From Peterkaempfera bronchialis (GTDB lineage Bacteria; Actinomycetota; Actinomycetes; Streptomycetales; Streptomycetaceae): 64,000 nucleotides of DNA. The position numbers and the translations under genes are program-made. Shown here piece by piece: positions 1-8,663 of this stretch. Under the pieces are notes generated by a model that saw only the letters and a program-made list of their open reading frames with translations, did no database searches and was not told the origin of the DNA. Numbering within the stretch: the stretch's first letter is position 1; each line of letters opens with the position of its first letter. Where the stretch lies: assembly GCF_003258605.2 (NCBI RefSeq), contig NZ_CP031264.1, positions 6,378,232 to 6,442,231 of the forward strand, in the 5' to 3' direction.

Positions 1-155
1 AGATCCGGCGTACCGGGCGGCCGGCGGTGCTCGCCGTCGACCGACGACCGTCCATCCCGCTGACCCACGCCACACCCCTACCCCACGCCGGGCACGGCAC
101 GCCGGGCTCCGTGTGCCGACCGCCCGGCTCGGCCCGCAGGGGACACCATGGGTCC

Positions 156-578
156 ATGGCCGACACATTCCTCACCCGAACCTTTGACCTCACCACCGGC
201 TCCCAGGAGGCGGCGGTGGACATCACCGAACGCTGCGCCGCCTTCCTCGGCGAGGTGGCGGCGGGCCGCGACGGTCTGCTGAACGTCTTTGTGCCGCATG
301 CCACGGCGGGGATTGCCGTGATCGAGACGGGGGCGGGCAGCGACGACGATCTGCTGGCCGCGCTCCGGGAACTGCTGCCGGCGGATGACCGGTGGCGCCA
401 CCGGCACGGCAGTCCCGGGCATGGGCGTGACCATGTGCTGCCCGCGCTGGTGCCGCCGCATGCCACGCTGCCGGTGGTGGCGGGACGGCTGGTGTTGGGG
501 ACGTGGCAGTCCGTGGTGCTGGTGGATACCAATCGGGACAATCCGCGTCGTACGGTGCGGCTCTCTTTTCTGGGGTGA
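156..578 (+). CDS. YjbQ/UPF0047 family protein
   Basis: A 140-residue protein of the YjbQ (UPF0047) family. Some members have weak thiamine-phosphate synthase activity; the physiological role is not settled. The family pattern is visible: an N-terminal strand with Thr/Phe, NVFVPHATAGIAVIE in the first half, an HGRDH stretch, and the C-terminal signature GTWQSVVLVDTNRDNPRR. The length is normal for the family. The start is placed at ATG 156, because the upstream in-frame extension to 27 is Pro/Arg/His-rich and not family-like. It is monocistronic as far as can be seen; the next gene is on the opposite strand. Family assignment is secure, molecular function is not. Confidence 0.9.
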   Translation: MADTFLTRTFDLTTGSQEAAVDITERCAAFLGEVAAGRDGLLNVFVPHATAGIAVIETGAGSDDDLLAALRELLPADDRWRHRHGSPGHGRDHVLPALVPPHATLPVVAGRLVLGTWQSVVLVDTNRDNPRRTVRLSFLG

Positions 579-596
579 TCGGGAATCGGGGCGGGG

Positions 597-761
597 TCAG
601 CCGGAGCAGGCGCTGCGCTGGGCCTGTTGCCAGGTGCAGAGCGGGCAGAGGGGGGTGCCGGGGAGGGTGGCGGGGTGCTCGGTGGGGGCGCCGCAGAGGA
701 CGCAGTCCGCGAAGGGGGCCGGGTCGTGGGCCGGGTCGTCGGCCGGGTCGGGGTGGGGCAT
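597..761 (-). CDS. Small zinc-ribbon protein (54 aa)
   Basis: A short gene encoding 54 residues, starting MPHPDPADDPAH and ending QRSACSG. It has two CxxC knuckles, CVLC and CPLC, about 20 residues apart, which is a minimal zinc-ribbon arrangement. The first 15 residues are acidic, proline-rich and probably disordered. It converges on the YjbQ-family gene with an 18-base gap. The frame is supported by the paired cysteine knuckles and by codon bias (C/G third positions) different from the overlapping arginine/proline-rich shadow frames. A role in binding a partner protein or nucleic acid is only inference. Confidence 0.65.
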   Translation of the reverse strand: MPHPDPADDPAHDPAPFADCVLCGAPTEHPATLPGTPLCPLCTWQQAQRSACSG

Positions 762-1108
762 GGGCGTGCTCCTTGACGGGTCGTGGTGCTGCGTGGGTGG
801 TTGGGGTTGTTGGGCTGGTGCGGGTGTCGGCCGGTCCGGGGTGGGGGGTCCCGGACGTCCGGTGCTCGCCGGTGTCCCCCTGCGCTCGTTCCTCGCTCCG
901 GGGGAACCGTCGGCATCCTCCTGAGTGTCCGGGACCCCCCACCCCTACCCGTCCGCCACCCTCCGCCCGGTGGGGGGAGGGTCTGTGGGTGGTTGGGGTG
1001 GGTGCTCCGGCTTCGGTCAGGGGGCTTCGGGGCTGGTGGGGTTCCCCATCTCTCCCCGTCGGCTCCCCTGTGCCTGGTGGGTGGCTGGTGTGGGTGCTCG
1101 GGCTGCTG
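762..1108. other. G-rich intergenic region
   Basis: About 350 bases between the microprotein and sbcC with no credible gene. The plus strand is strongly G/T-rich (many GGTGGG and GGGTGG words). It contains an imperfect copy of the sbcC 3' end (see the repeat at 985-1133) and a looser related GTGGGTGGTTGGGG word near 792. No convincing terminator stem or promoter was found. Confidence 0.6.
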
Positions 1109-1133
1109 TCAGGGGGCTTCGGGGCTGGTGGGG
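985..1133. repeat. Direct repeat duplicating the sbcC 3' end
   Basis: Positions 985-1041 and 1077-1133 are imperfect direct repeats offset by 92 bases. The last 26 bases of each copy (1016-1041 and 1108-1133) are identical. The second copy covers the sbcC stop codon (1109-1111) and its last codons (TSPEAP). The first copy is therefore a silent duplicate of the gene's end, placed just past the stop. Confidence 0.85.
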
Positions 1134-4075
1134 TGGAGGGTGGAGCCGTGGCGGCCCTTGTGGACGAGGAGTTGGGCGGGGATGCGGTGGCGGAGGTCGG
1201 CGACGTGGCTGACGATGCCGACGGCGCGGTCCCGTTCGCGGAGGCCGTCCAGGACGTCGAGGACCTCTTCGAGGGCGTGTTCGTCCAGGGTGCCGAAGCC
1301 CTCGTCGATGAAGAGGGTGTCCAGGGGCATGCCACCGGCTTCGTCGGTGACCACGTCGGCCAGGCCGAGGGCGAGTGCCAGGGAGGCGAAGAAGCTCTCG
1401 CCGCCGGAGAGGGTGGCGGTGTCCCGTTCTGTGCCGGTCCAGGCGTCCACCACGCGGAGTGAGAGTCCGGAGCGCCGGGTGCCCGCTGCCTTGCCGTCGC
1501 TGTGGACGAGGGTGTAGCGGCCACCGGACATGCGGACCAGGCGGCTGCTGGCGGCGGCGGCCACCTGTTCCAGGCGGGCGGCGAGGACATAGGACTCCAG
1601 GCGCATCCGCAGCCGGTTGTCGCTGCTGGTGCCGGAGGCCAGCTGGGAGAGGCGGCTGATCCGGGTCTGTTCGGCGAGGGCGGGGGCCAGGGTGGTGGCT
1701 CGGGTGGTCAACTCGGTGCCCAGGCGGTGCAGTTCGGTGCGGCGGCGGCGGGCGGCTGCCTCGGTGGCGGCGGCGGTGCGCAGGCGGGTGGTGGCGGCCT
1801 CCAGGGCGGTCTGGGCCGAGGTGGGGTCGGCTGGGGGGTGGGCGGCGGCGGAGAGCAGGTCGGGGTTGCGGAGCAGGTCGTCGACGGCGGCCTGTTCGCT
1901 GTCCCAGCGCTCCAGCCGGGTCTGGAGGGCGTCCAGTTCGGCGGGGGGCAGCAGTGCGGAGGCGGCGTCGGAGGGGGTGGCGAAGCCGGCGGCGACGGCG
2001 GAGGCGGCGACCTCGGCGTCGGCGTCCTTGAGCCGGGCGGCGGCGTCGGCGGTCTCGCGGGCTGCGGTGACGGCTGTGGACAGTCGGTCGGCGTGGTGGG
2101 TGAGCCGGGTGGTGCGCTCCGCCACGGAGGGGGCGTCACCACGGGCACGGTCCAGCCGGTCGGTGAGGGCCTGCTGTTCGGGGAGCAGGGTGTCCAGCAG
2201 GGCGGTGTGGGCGGCCTGGCGGGTGGTGGCGAGCTGCTGCTGGGCCAGGTACTGCTCGCGTTCGGCGGCGAGGCGGGTCAGGGCCTGTTCGGCGGGAACC
2301 AGGTCGTCGGCGGCGTGCAGGGCGGCGGTGAGGGTGGCTGCCAGGGCGGTGAGGTCCGCTGTGAGGGCCGAGACCGGGGTGTCCCCGGCGATGGCGGTCG
2401 CGGCGGCGGCCTGCTCGCGGAGCGCGCGGACCGTGTCGGTGGCCCGCTGGGCGGCGGCGTCGGCGTCATGGAAGGCCGTCTGGGCGGCCTGCTCGTCCTC
2501 GCGGGTGACCCGGGTGGGGGAGGGCCGGGTGGGGGAGGGGTGGGCGGCTGATCCGCAGACCGGGCAGGGGTCGCCGTCGCGAAGCCGTTCGGCCAGCTCG
2601 GCGGCCATGCCGTCCAGCCGCTGTTCGCGGAGGTCCAGCCAGGCGGTGCGGGCCTGGGCCGCGAGGTGGTGGAGGGCGGCTTCGTCGGTCTCGGCGAGGC
2701 GGGTCCGGGTCAGGAGGTCGTCGCGGGTCTGGGCTGCGGTGAGTCGGCGTTCCGCCTCGTGGCGGTGGGCGGTGGCCTGCTCCGCGAGGGCTGCGCCCTC
2801 CTGGGCGGCGGTCAGCCGCTCGCGGAGCCGGTTCTCTTCGCGGGGGAGGTCGGCGAGGCGTCGCTCGGCTTCCTGGCGCAGCTCCTCGGCGGCGCGCGAC
2901 TCGGCTTCCAGGCGGTGGAGCTCGGCTGAGACCTCGGTGTGGCGGCGCTCGTCCTGGCGGGCCGCCTCCAGCCGGACGATGTCGGCCCGTGCCTGGGCCT
3001 CGGCGGTGGCGAGCTCCTGGACGGAGGCGTCCCGGTCGGGGCCGAGGGCTGCTCGGGCCGCGCGTTCGTGCTGCTCGGCTGCGGTGTAGGCGTCGGCGGC
3101 GGTGCGGTGCAGGCGCAGGGCCGACTCGACCACGGCGGCGGACCGGGCGGCGGTGAGCCGTCGGCGGTCGGCATCCCGGTCGGGTGCGGCGGCGGCCAGG
3201 TCCCGGGCGCGCTGCTGGGCGTCGCGGTGGCGCCGCTGGTGCTCGGCCAGGTGGAGGATGCGGGTGCTCTGGTGCTGGCGTTCGAGGTGGTCCTGCTCGG
3301 CCAGCTGGAGGGCGGACCGGGCGATGGTGTGCTGCTCGTCGGCGTCGCAGCGCAGGACGGCGGCCCAGCCGAGGGCGTGGTCGGTTGCTTCGGGGGGTGG
3401 TTCGGCGTGGTCGCCGGCCTCCTGGTCCAGCCGGGCGATCAGCTGGCGCAGTCCGTCCTGGGCGGCGTGGAGGCGTTCCTCGCCGGCGCGGCGCCGGTCG
3501 GCCAGCCACTCTTCGACCTGGCCGAAGCGGCGGGTGTCGAAGAGCCTGCCCAGCAGGTCGGCGCGCTGGGTGGCGTCGGCGCGCAGAAAGCGGGCGAAGT
3601 CGCCCTGGGGGAGCAGCACCACCTGGCAGAACTGGTCGCGGCTCATCCCGAGCAGCCGGGCGATCTCCTCGCCGACCTCCTGGTGGGACTTGCTCGCGGC
3701 GGTCCAGCCGGTGCCGTTCCACTCGCGGAGCAGGGTCTGCGCCTTCTCGGTGGTGACGCCCCCGCCGCGCTTCTTGGGGCGGGGCTGCTCGGGGCGGCGG
3801 GTGATCTCCAGGCGTCGGCCGCCCAGGGTCACATCCAGGACCACCTCGGTGGGCAGGTGGGGGTCGGCGTGGTCGCTGCGCAGCCTGGTCGGCCTGCGGT
3901 CGCCGGGTACGGAGCCGTACAGGGCGAAGCAGACCGCGTCCAGCACGCTGGTCTTGCCGGCGCCGGTGGCCCCGCGCAGCAGGAAGAGGCCGGAGGCGGC
4001 GAGGGTGTCGAAGTCGACCTGCTCGGTCCCGGCGAACGGGCCGAAGGCGGTGATGGTGAGGGAGTGGAGTCTCAT
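1109..4075 (-). CDS. sbcC: Exonuclease subunit SbcC
   Basis: ATPase subunit of the SbcCD (Rad50/Mre11-type) nuclease, which opens hairpins and processes double-strand ends. The protein is 988 residues, within the usual actinobacterial range. The N-terminal P-loop GATGAGKT lies near residue 35. A long coiled coil rich in Arg, Ala, Glu and Gln follows, with a zinc-hook CPVC at C504/C507 near its middle. The C-terminal half of the ATPase has the signature LSGGESFFASLALALG, Walker B LDTLFIDEGFGTLD and a D-loop. The start is ATG 4075, which overlaps the sbcD stop in an ATGA junction, so the two are translationally coupled. The 3' end is duplicated downstream. Confidence 0.96.
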   Translation of the reverse strand: MRLHSLTITAFGPFAGTEQVDFDTLAASGLFLLRGATGAGKTSVLDAVCFALYGSVPGDRRPTRLRSDHADPHLPTEVVLDVTLGGRRLEITRRPEQPRPKKRGGGVTTEKAQTLLREWNGTGWTAASKSHQEVGEEIARLLGMSRDQFCQVVLLPQGDFARFLRADATQRADLLGRLFDTRRFGQVEEWLADRRRAGEERLHAAQDGLRQLIARLDQEAGDHAEPPPEATDHALGWAAVLRCDADEQHTIARSALQLAEQDHLERQHQSTRILHLAEHQRRHRDAQQRARDLAAAAPDRDADRRRLTAARSAAVVESALRLHRTAADAYTAAEQHERAARAALGPDRDASVQELATAEAQARADIVRLEAARQDERRHTEVSAELHRLEAESRAAEELRQEAERRLADLPREENRLRERLTAAQEGAALAEQATAHRHEAERRLTAAQTRDDLLTRTRLAETDEAALHHLAAQARTAWLDLREQRLDGMAAELAERLRDGDPCPVCGSAAHPSPTRPSPTRVTREDEQAAQTAFHDADAAAQRATDTVRALREQAAAATAIAGDTPVSALTADLTALAATLTAALHAADDLVPAEQALTRLAAEREQYLAQQQLATTRQAAHTALLDTLLPEQQALTDRLDRARGDAPSVAERTTRLTHHADRLSTAVTAARETADAAARLKDADAEVAASAVAAGFATPSDAASALLPPAELDALQTRLERWDSEQAAVDDLLRNPDLLSAAAHPPADPTSAQTALEAATTRLRTAAATEAAARRRRTELHRLGTELTTRATTLAPALAEQTRISRLSQLASGTSSDNRLRMRLESYVLAARLEQVAAAASSRLVRMSGGRYTLVHSDGKAAGTRRSGLSLRVVDAWTGTERDTATLSGGESFFASLALALGLADVVTDEAGGMPLDTLFIDEGFGTLDEHALEEVLDVLDGLRERDRAVGIVSHVADLRHRIPAQLLVHKGRHGSTLHPTSPEAP

Positions 4076-5220
4076 CGGGCGTCCTCGCGGACGGCTTCGA
4101 ACGCCTCGCGCAGCCAGCGGCTCTCGGCGGGGTGGAGTTCGGTGCCGGGCCGTACGTGCTGGACGAAGCCCTCGGCGACCTCCAGGTCGGCCCGGCCGCG
4201 CACCCGTGCGCCGTAGGAGGGGAGGCCGTCCTCGGGCCGCTCGTCGGGGTCGAAGAGCAGTTGGAGGGTGTGCGGGAAGCGGCGCCGGAGCCGTTCCATG
4301 GGGTCGGCGGGGCGGCCCGGGTCGGTGAGGGTGACCTGTATCCAGGAGTCCTGGTGGGCGTCCAGGTCGGGGTCGGCGAGCAGGTCGGCCAGACGGCCGC
4401 GCAGGCAGTAGAGGGGGCGGGGGACCGGGCAGTCGACCCGCTCGGCGGCCACCGAGCCGTCGGCGCCGAGCTCCACCAGCCACATGGTCTTGCGCTGGCG
4501 GGCTTCGGAGAAGGAGTAGGCGAGGGGGGAGCCGCTGTAGCGCAGCCGGGGGGTGAGGGTCTGGCAGCCGTGCAGATGGCCGAGCGCGGTGTAGTCGACG
4601 CCGTCGAAGACGGAGGCGGGGACGCTCGCCACTCCGCCGACGGTGATGTCGCGCTCGCTGTCGCAGGGCTGCCCGCCGGTGACGAAGGCGTGCGCCAGTA
4701 CCACGGAGCGGGTGCCGGCGGGGCGGTCGGCCAGGTCGGCGCGGACCCGCTCCATGGCGGCGCCCAGGACGGCGGCGTGCCCGCCGCGATCGAGCCCGAG
4801 GTCGGCGCGGACCAGGGCGGGTTCCAGGTACGGCAGGCCGTAGAGCGCCACCGGGCCGTGCTCGTCGGCCAGCAGGACCGGGGTGGCGCAGCCGGCCGGG
4901 TCGGTGCGCAGATGGATGCCGGCCCGGCCGATCAGTCCGGCGGCCACGCCGAGGCGGCGGGCGGAGTCGTGGTTGCCGCTGATGAAGACCGCCGGTACGG
5001 CGAGGTCGGCCAGCCGGTGCAGGACGTCGTCGAAGAGCGCCACCGCGTCCAGTGAGGGCAGCGCCCGGTCGTAGACGTCCCCGGCGACCAGCACGGCGTC
5101 CACCCGCTCGGTCCGGACCGTCTCCACCAGGTGGTCCAGGAAGGCGCGTTGGGCCCCGAGCAGGCTCTCCCGGTGGAAGGACCGGCCGAGGTGCCAGTCG
5201 GAGGTGTGCAGCAGGCGCAT
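4072..5220 (-). CDS. sbcD: Exonuclease subunit SbcD
   Basis: Metallophosphoesterase (Mre11-like) subunit of SbcCD, 382 residues. All calcineurin-like metal motifs are present: HTSDWHLGRSFH at the N-terminus, AGDVYDR, SGNHDSARRLG and ALGHLHG. These coordinate two metal ions for 3'-5' exonuclease and hairpin endonuclease activity. The start at 5220 gives the canonical MRLLHTSDWHLG. It is the first gene of the operon, and its stop overlaps the sbcC start by four bases (ATGA). The upstream gap of about 150 bases to the divergent NUDIX gene must hold both promoters. Confidence 0.97.
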   Translation of the reverse strand: MRLLHTSDWHLGRSFHRESLLGAQRAFLDHLVETVRTERVDAVLVAGDVYDRALPSLDAVALFDDVLHRLADLAVPAVFISGNHDSARRLGVAAGLIGRAGIHLRTDPAGCATPVLLADEHGPVALYGLPYLEPALVRADLGLDRGGHAAVLGAAMERVRADLADRPAGTRSVVLAHAFVTGGQPCDSERDITVGGVASVPASVFDGVDYTALGHLHGCQTLTPRLRYSGSPLAYSFSEARQRKTMWLVELGADGSVAAERVDCPVPRPLYCLRGRLADLLADPDLDAHQDSWIQVTLTDPGRPADPMERLRRRFPHTLQLLFDPDERPEDGLPSYGARVRGRADLEVAEGFVQHVRPGTELHPAESRWLREAFEAVREDAR

Positions 5221-5376
5221 GGTCAACGACCCTAGCGGGAGGGTCGGACAGCTGGTGCCCGGGTGGCGGAGCGTGGGCGGGTGGTGGCGGAGGGTAGGGG
5301 TCCTGTCGGCTCGCTGGTCATTGATCCTGCCGTCCGGGAAGATCAACAGTCCGTCGGCGGGAAGGGATCGGGGCGC

Positions 5377-5982
5377 ATGAACGGCACTCACTACAGCGGT
5401 GAGATCGCGGACCTCCTCGGCCGGGTGCGCCGCCGTCCGACCGCGGACTGGCCCTGGCATCCGGGGGAGCCGGTGCCGGGCAGGCTGCCGGTCAAGCAGT
5501 GCTGGGGGTGGCTCTTCGCGCCGGACGGCCGGGTGCTCACCCTGGTCAACCCCCGGGACGGTGTCGTCGGCCTGCCCGGCGGGTCGCTGGAGCCGCAGGA
5601 CGGCGGCGATCCGGCGGTGGCCCTGGCCCGGGAGGCGGCGGAGGAGGCGCAGGCGCTGATCGACGGGCCGTGCCATGTGGGCTATCTGTACGACCGGGTG
5701 GGCGCCACCAACGGCGGTCGTGAGTGTGCCCGGGTACGGATGGCCGCCGCGCTCCGCTCGGTGGGGCCGACGGCGCCCGACCCGGCGTCGGGTCGGCACT
5801 ACCGGCGGCTGCTGGTGGCCCCCGGGCTGGCGGTGGAGCTGCTGGGCTGGGGGGCGTCCGGGATACGGCAGGCCCGGGCTGCGATCCAGGCGGCGGTGGC
5901 GCTCTTTCAGGTGCCCGGCAGGGCCAGCGAGGTCATAGAGGAGCTGCCGGCGGGTGGGTGTGAGTTCCGCCCCTGCGTCTGA
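5377..5982 (+). CDS. NUDIX hydrolase
   Basis: A 201-residue protein with a Nudix box: GGSLEPQDGGDP followed by ALAREAAEEAQ, matching the G-x5-E-x7-RE-x2-EE-x-G layout with Ala in place of the last Gly. The family hydrolyses nucleoside diphosphates linked to another moiety; the substrate cannot be told from sequence. The start is ATG 5377, preceded by a GGAAGGGATCGGGG ribosome site; the longer frame from 5263 is not supported by such a site. It is divergent from sbcD. The C-terminal third after the box (RHYRRLLVAPG) is probably family-specific. Confidence 0.85.
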   Translation: MNGTHYSGEIADLLGRVRRRPTADWPWHPGEPVPGRLPVKQCWGWLFAPDGRVLTLVNPRDGVVGLPGGSLEPQDGGDPAVALAREAAEEAQALIDGPCHVGYLYDRVGATNGGRECARVRMAAALRSVGPTAPDPASGRHYRRLLVAPGLAVELLGWGASGIRQARAAIQAAVALFQVPGRASEVIEELPAGGCEFRPCV

Positions 5983-6107
5983 AGGATCTTCGCTCGTAGA
6001 GGTGAATGGTGAAAGATATTCAGGCCAATCCTTGACATGCCCACTATCCATGGACCGTCAGGCGCTGCTATCAACAGTGTGTCCAATTCGGATCCGTGGA
6101 GGCCCCC

Positions 6108-6902
6108 GTGCGTCCGTCCCGTGTCGCGTCCGCCGTTCTGGCGGCTCTGGTCCTGTCATTGGCCACCCTCTTCACCGCCCCGACCGCCGTCGCCGCCGGC
6201 GGTCAGTACGTCGCCCTCGGAGACTCGTACTCCGCAGGCGTCGGCGCCGGAAGCTACCTCAGCTCCAGTGGGAGCTGCTACCGCAGCACCAAGTCCTACC
6301 CCTACCTGTGGAACGCCTCGCACTCCCCGTCGTCCTTCTCCTTCGTGGCCTGCTCCGGCGCCACCACCGCCGATGTGCTGGGCAGCCAGCTCTCCGCCCT
6401 CAGCTCCTCCACCACCCTGGTCTCCCTCTCGGTCGGCGGCAACGACGCCGGGTTCGCCGATGTGATGACGACCTGTGTGCTCAACTCCGAGAGCACCTGT
6501 CTCAGCGCGGTCTCCAGCGCCCGGAGCTACATCACCGGCACCCTGCCCGGCAAGCTGGACTCGGTCTACGCCGCCATCAGGGCCAAGGCGCCCAATGCGC
6601 GTGTGGTCGTGCTCGGCTACCCGCACATGTACAAGATCGGCGGTTCCTGCATCATCGGGATCGGCGACACCAAGCGCAGCGCCATCAACGCCGCCGCCGA
6701 CGACCTGGCCACCGTGACCGCCAAGCGGGCCGCCGACGCCGGCTTCACCTTCGTGGACGTCCGGGGGGTCTTCACCAACCACGAGATCTGCTCGGGCTCC
6801 TCGTGGCTCAACAGCACCACCCTGCCGATCTACGAGAGCTACCACCCCAACAGTTCTGGGCAGGCCTCCGGGTACCTGCCGTCCTTCTCCGGCGCGGCCT
6901 GA
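6108..6902 (+). CDS. Secreted SGNH/GDSL hydrolase
   Basis: Extracellular esterase/lipase of the SGNH superfamily, 264 residues. A Sec signal peptide runs from about residue 1 to 28 with cleavage after AVAA. Block I is ALGDSYSAG (nucleophile S40), block III is SVGGNDAGF, and the catalytic histidine H246 is in ESYHPNSSGQ. The usual Asp three residues before this His is Glu243. Several Streptomyces SGNH enzymes are known to work as Ser-His dyads, so this need not be inactivating. The start is GTG 6108, because GGAGG sits five bases upstream; GTG 6096 is in frame but lacks a site. Six cysteines after the signal peptide suggest disulfides. Confidence 0.9.
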   Translation: MRPSRVASAVLAALVLSLATLFTAPTAVAAGGQYVALGDSYSAGVGAGSYLSSSGSCYRSTKSYPYLWNASHSPSSFSFVACSGATTADVLGSQLSALSSSTTLVSLSVGGNDAGFADVMTTCVLNSESTCLSAVSSARSYITGTLPGKLDSVYAAIRAKAPNARVVVLGYPHMYKIGGSCIIGIGDTKRSAINAAADDLATVTAKRAADAGFTFVDVRGVFTNHEICSGSSWLNSTTLPIYESYHPNSSGQASGYLPSFSGAA

Positions 6903-6938
6903 CGCATCGTACGGCCATGACCGAAAGAGTGTGCAGCC

Positions 6939-8443
6939 TTGGACAGTGGAGCCCGCTCGCGCCGCTTCATCGACGCCCTGGCGGACGCCGGAAGCTGGCG
7001 CAGCTGGGACGAGCCGGTGACCTGGCTGCCCGCCGACCCGGACTACCGGGCGGATCTGCTGCGGGCCCGGGAGCGTACCGGGCTGGATGAGTCGGTGGTC
7101 ACCGGGGAGTGCGCCGTCCATGGACGGCGCACGGCCCTGGTGGCCTGCGAGTTCGGCTTTCTGGCCGGGTCGATCGGCGTGGCGGCGGGCGAGCGGCTGG
7201 TACGGGCCGTGGAGCGGGCCACCCGTGAGCGGCTGCCGCTGCTCGCCTCGCCGGCCTCCGGCGGCACCCGGATGCAGGAGGGCACCGTCGCCTTCCTCCA
7301 GATGGTCAAGGCGGCCGGTGCCATCGCCGACCACAAGGCCGCGGGCCTGCCCTACCTGGTCTATCTGCGCCACCCCACCACGGGCGGGGTGCTCGCCTCC
7401 TGGGGGTCGCTGGGGCATCTCACGGCGGCCGAGCCCGGGGCGCTGATCGGCTTCCTGGGGCCACGGGTGTACGAGGCGCTGAACGGCGAGCCGTTCCCGC
7501 CCGGGGTGCAGACCGCCGAGAACCTGCTGGCCCACGGCCTGGTCGACGCGGTCCTGGAGCCCGAGCGGCTGGCCGGGGTGGTGGCCCGGGCGCTGCGGGT
7601 GCTGGACGCCCGCAACGGCCGGGCGGTGGCGAGGCGGCCGGGGGCGGGCCCCCGGAGGCGGCGGCGGGGGAGGCGCCGTCCGCTGCGGAGTCGATCCGGC
7701 GGTCGCGGCGGCCGGAGCGGCCGGGGCTGCGGGCGCTGCTGGACACTGCCGCCGAGGACCTCACCCGGCTGAGCGGTACCGGGGCGGGGGAGCGCGACCA
7801 GGGCCTGGAGCTGGCCCTGGCCCGGTTCGGGGCGGAGCCCTGCGTGGTCGTCGGCCATGACCGCGAGGCGCGCAGCCGCAGCGGGCCGTTCGGTCCGGCG
7901 GGGCTGCGCGAGGCCCGGCGGGGGATGCGGATCGCCGCCGAGCTGCGGCTGCCGCTGGTGACGGTCGTGGACACCCCCGGGGCCGCGCTGTCACCCGCCG
8001 CCGAGCAGGGCGGGCTGGCCGGGGAGATCGCCCGCTGCCTGGCGGAGCTCACCACCCTGCCGAGCCCCACCGTCTGCCTGCTGCTGGGGGAGGGGGCGGG
8101 CGGCGGCGCGCTGGCGCTCTTCCCGGCCGACCGGGTGGTCGCGGCGCGGCACGGCTGGCTCTCCCCGCTGCCGCCGGAGGGCGCTTCGGCGATCCTGTAC
8201 CGGACCACCGACCGGGCGGCCGAGGTCGCCCGCCGTCAGGGGGTGCGGTCGCGCGACCTGCTGGCCGCCGGGATCGCCGACCGCCTGGTGGAGGAGTGCC
8301 CCGACGCGGCGGATGAGCCGGCGGCCTTCCTCGGCCGGGTCGGTGCGGTCCTGGAGGAGGAGCTGGCCGGGCTCGCCGACCGCGATCCGCAGGCCCGACT
8401 GGCCGACCGGCGGGCCCGATATCGCCGTCTGGGGCTGAGATAA
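6939..8443 (+). pseudogene. Carboxyl transferase (AccD/AccA-like fusion), frameshifted
   Basis: Acetyl-CoA-carboxylase-type carboxyltransferase with a beta-like half and an alpha-like half in one polypeptide. The beta-like half (from TTG 6939) has SPASGGTRMQEG and LASWGSLGHL; the alpha-like half has VTVVDTPGAALSPAAEQGG and LLLGEGAGGGALAL, as in AccA. The halves lie in different frames. The first runs out at 7772 as Arg-rich nonsense, while the second frame is clearly coding from about 7622 (GGGEAAGGG, then LLDTAAEDLTRLSG). One missing base (a -1 shift) between about 7605 and 7680, in a G/C-run linker, explains this. It could be a real pseudogene, a split but functional pair (GTG 7844 is a possible restart), or a sequencing error. 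The zinc-ribbon cysteines of bacterial AccD are absent. Confidence 0.8.
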
Positions 8444-8532
8444 GACGGATCGTCAGATGAGGTTCTGCGGGGATTTGGGCGGTTCATAGCGGGCAAAGCG
8501 GGACGGGTCGCACCGCTCTGCGCTGAGAAGGC

Positions 8533-8562
8533 TTCGAACAAGTGGTGAAGCAGTAGTAGGCT
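8533..8562 (+). promoter_or_regulatory. Possible conservon promoter
   Basis: TTCGAA (8533-8538), 18 bases, then TAGGCT (8557-8562), about 100 bases before the cvnA-like start. The -10 is a good match to the Streptomyces vegetative consensus; the -35 is weak. Inferred from sequence only. Confidence 0.35.
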
Positions 8563-8663
8563 CACGCCGATTCACCGGCCCTATGCGCCACGGCCCTGTC
8601 AGGCGGGTCGCCTTGCCCGCGCCCGATCGTGCGCCCTCACGCGCCCGGGACCCCGAGGACTCC

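Noticed and set aside
27-155. Upstream extension of the YjbQ-family protein
   Set aside because: Pro/Arg/His-rich and unlike the family; ATG 156 begins at the conserved N-terminus.
5263-5376. Longer start for the NUDIX protein
   Set aside because: The extension is not family-like, and the clear ribosome site lies before ATG 5377.
6032-6037. TTGACA as the promoter -35 of the SGNH hydrolase
   Set aside because: No acceptable -10 at 16-18 bases downstream; kept only as a possibility.
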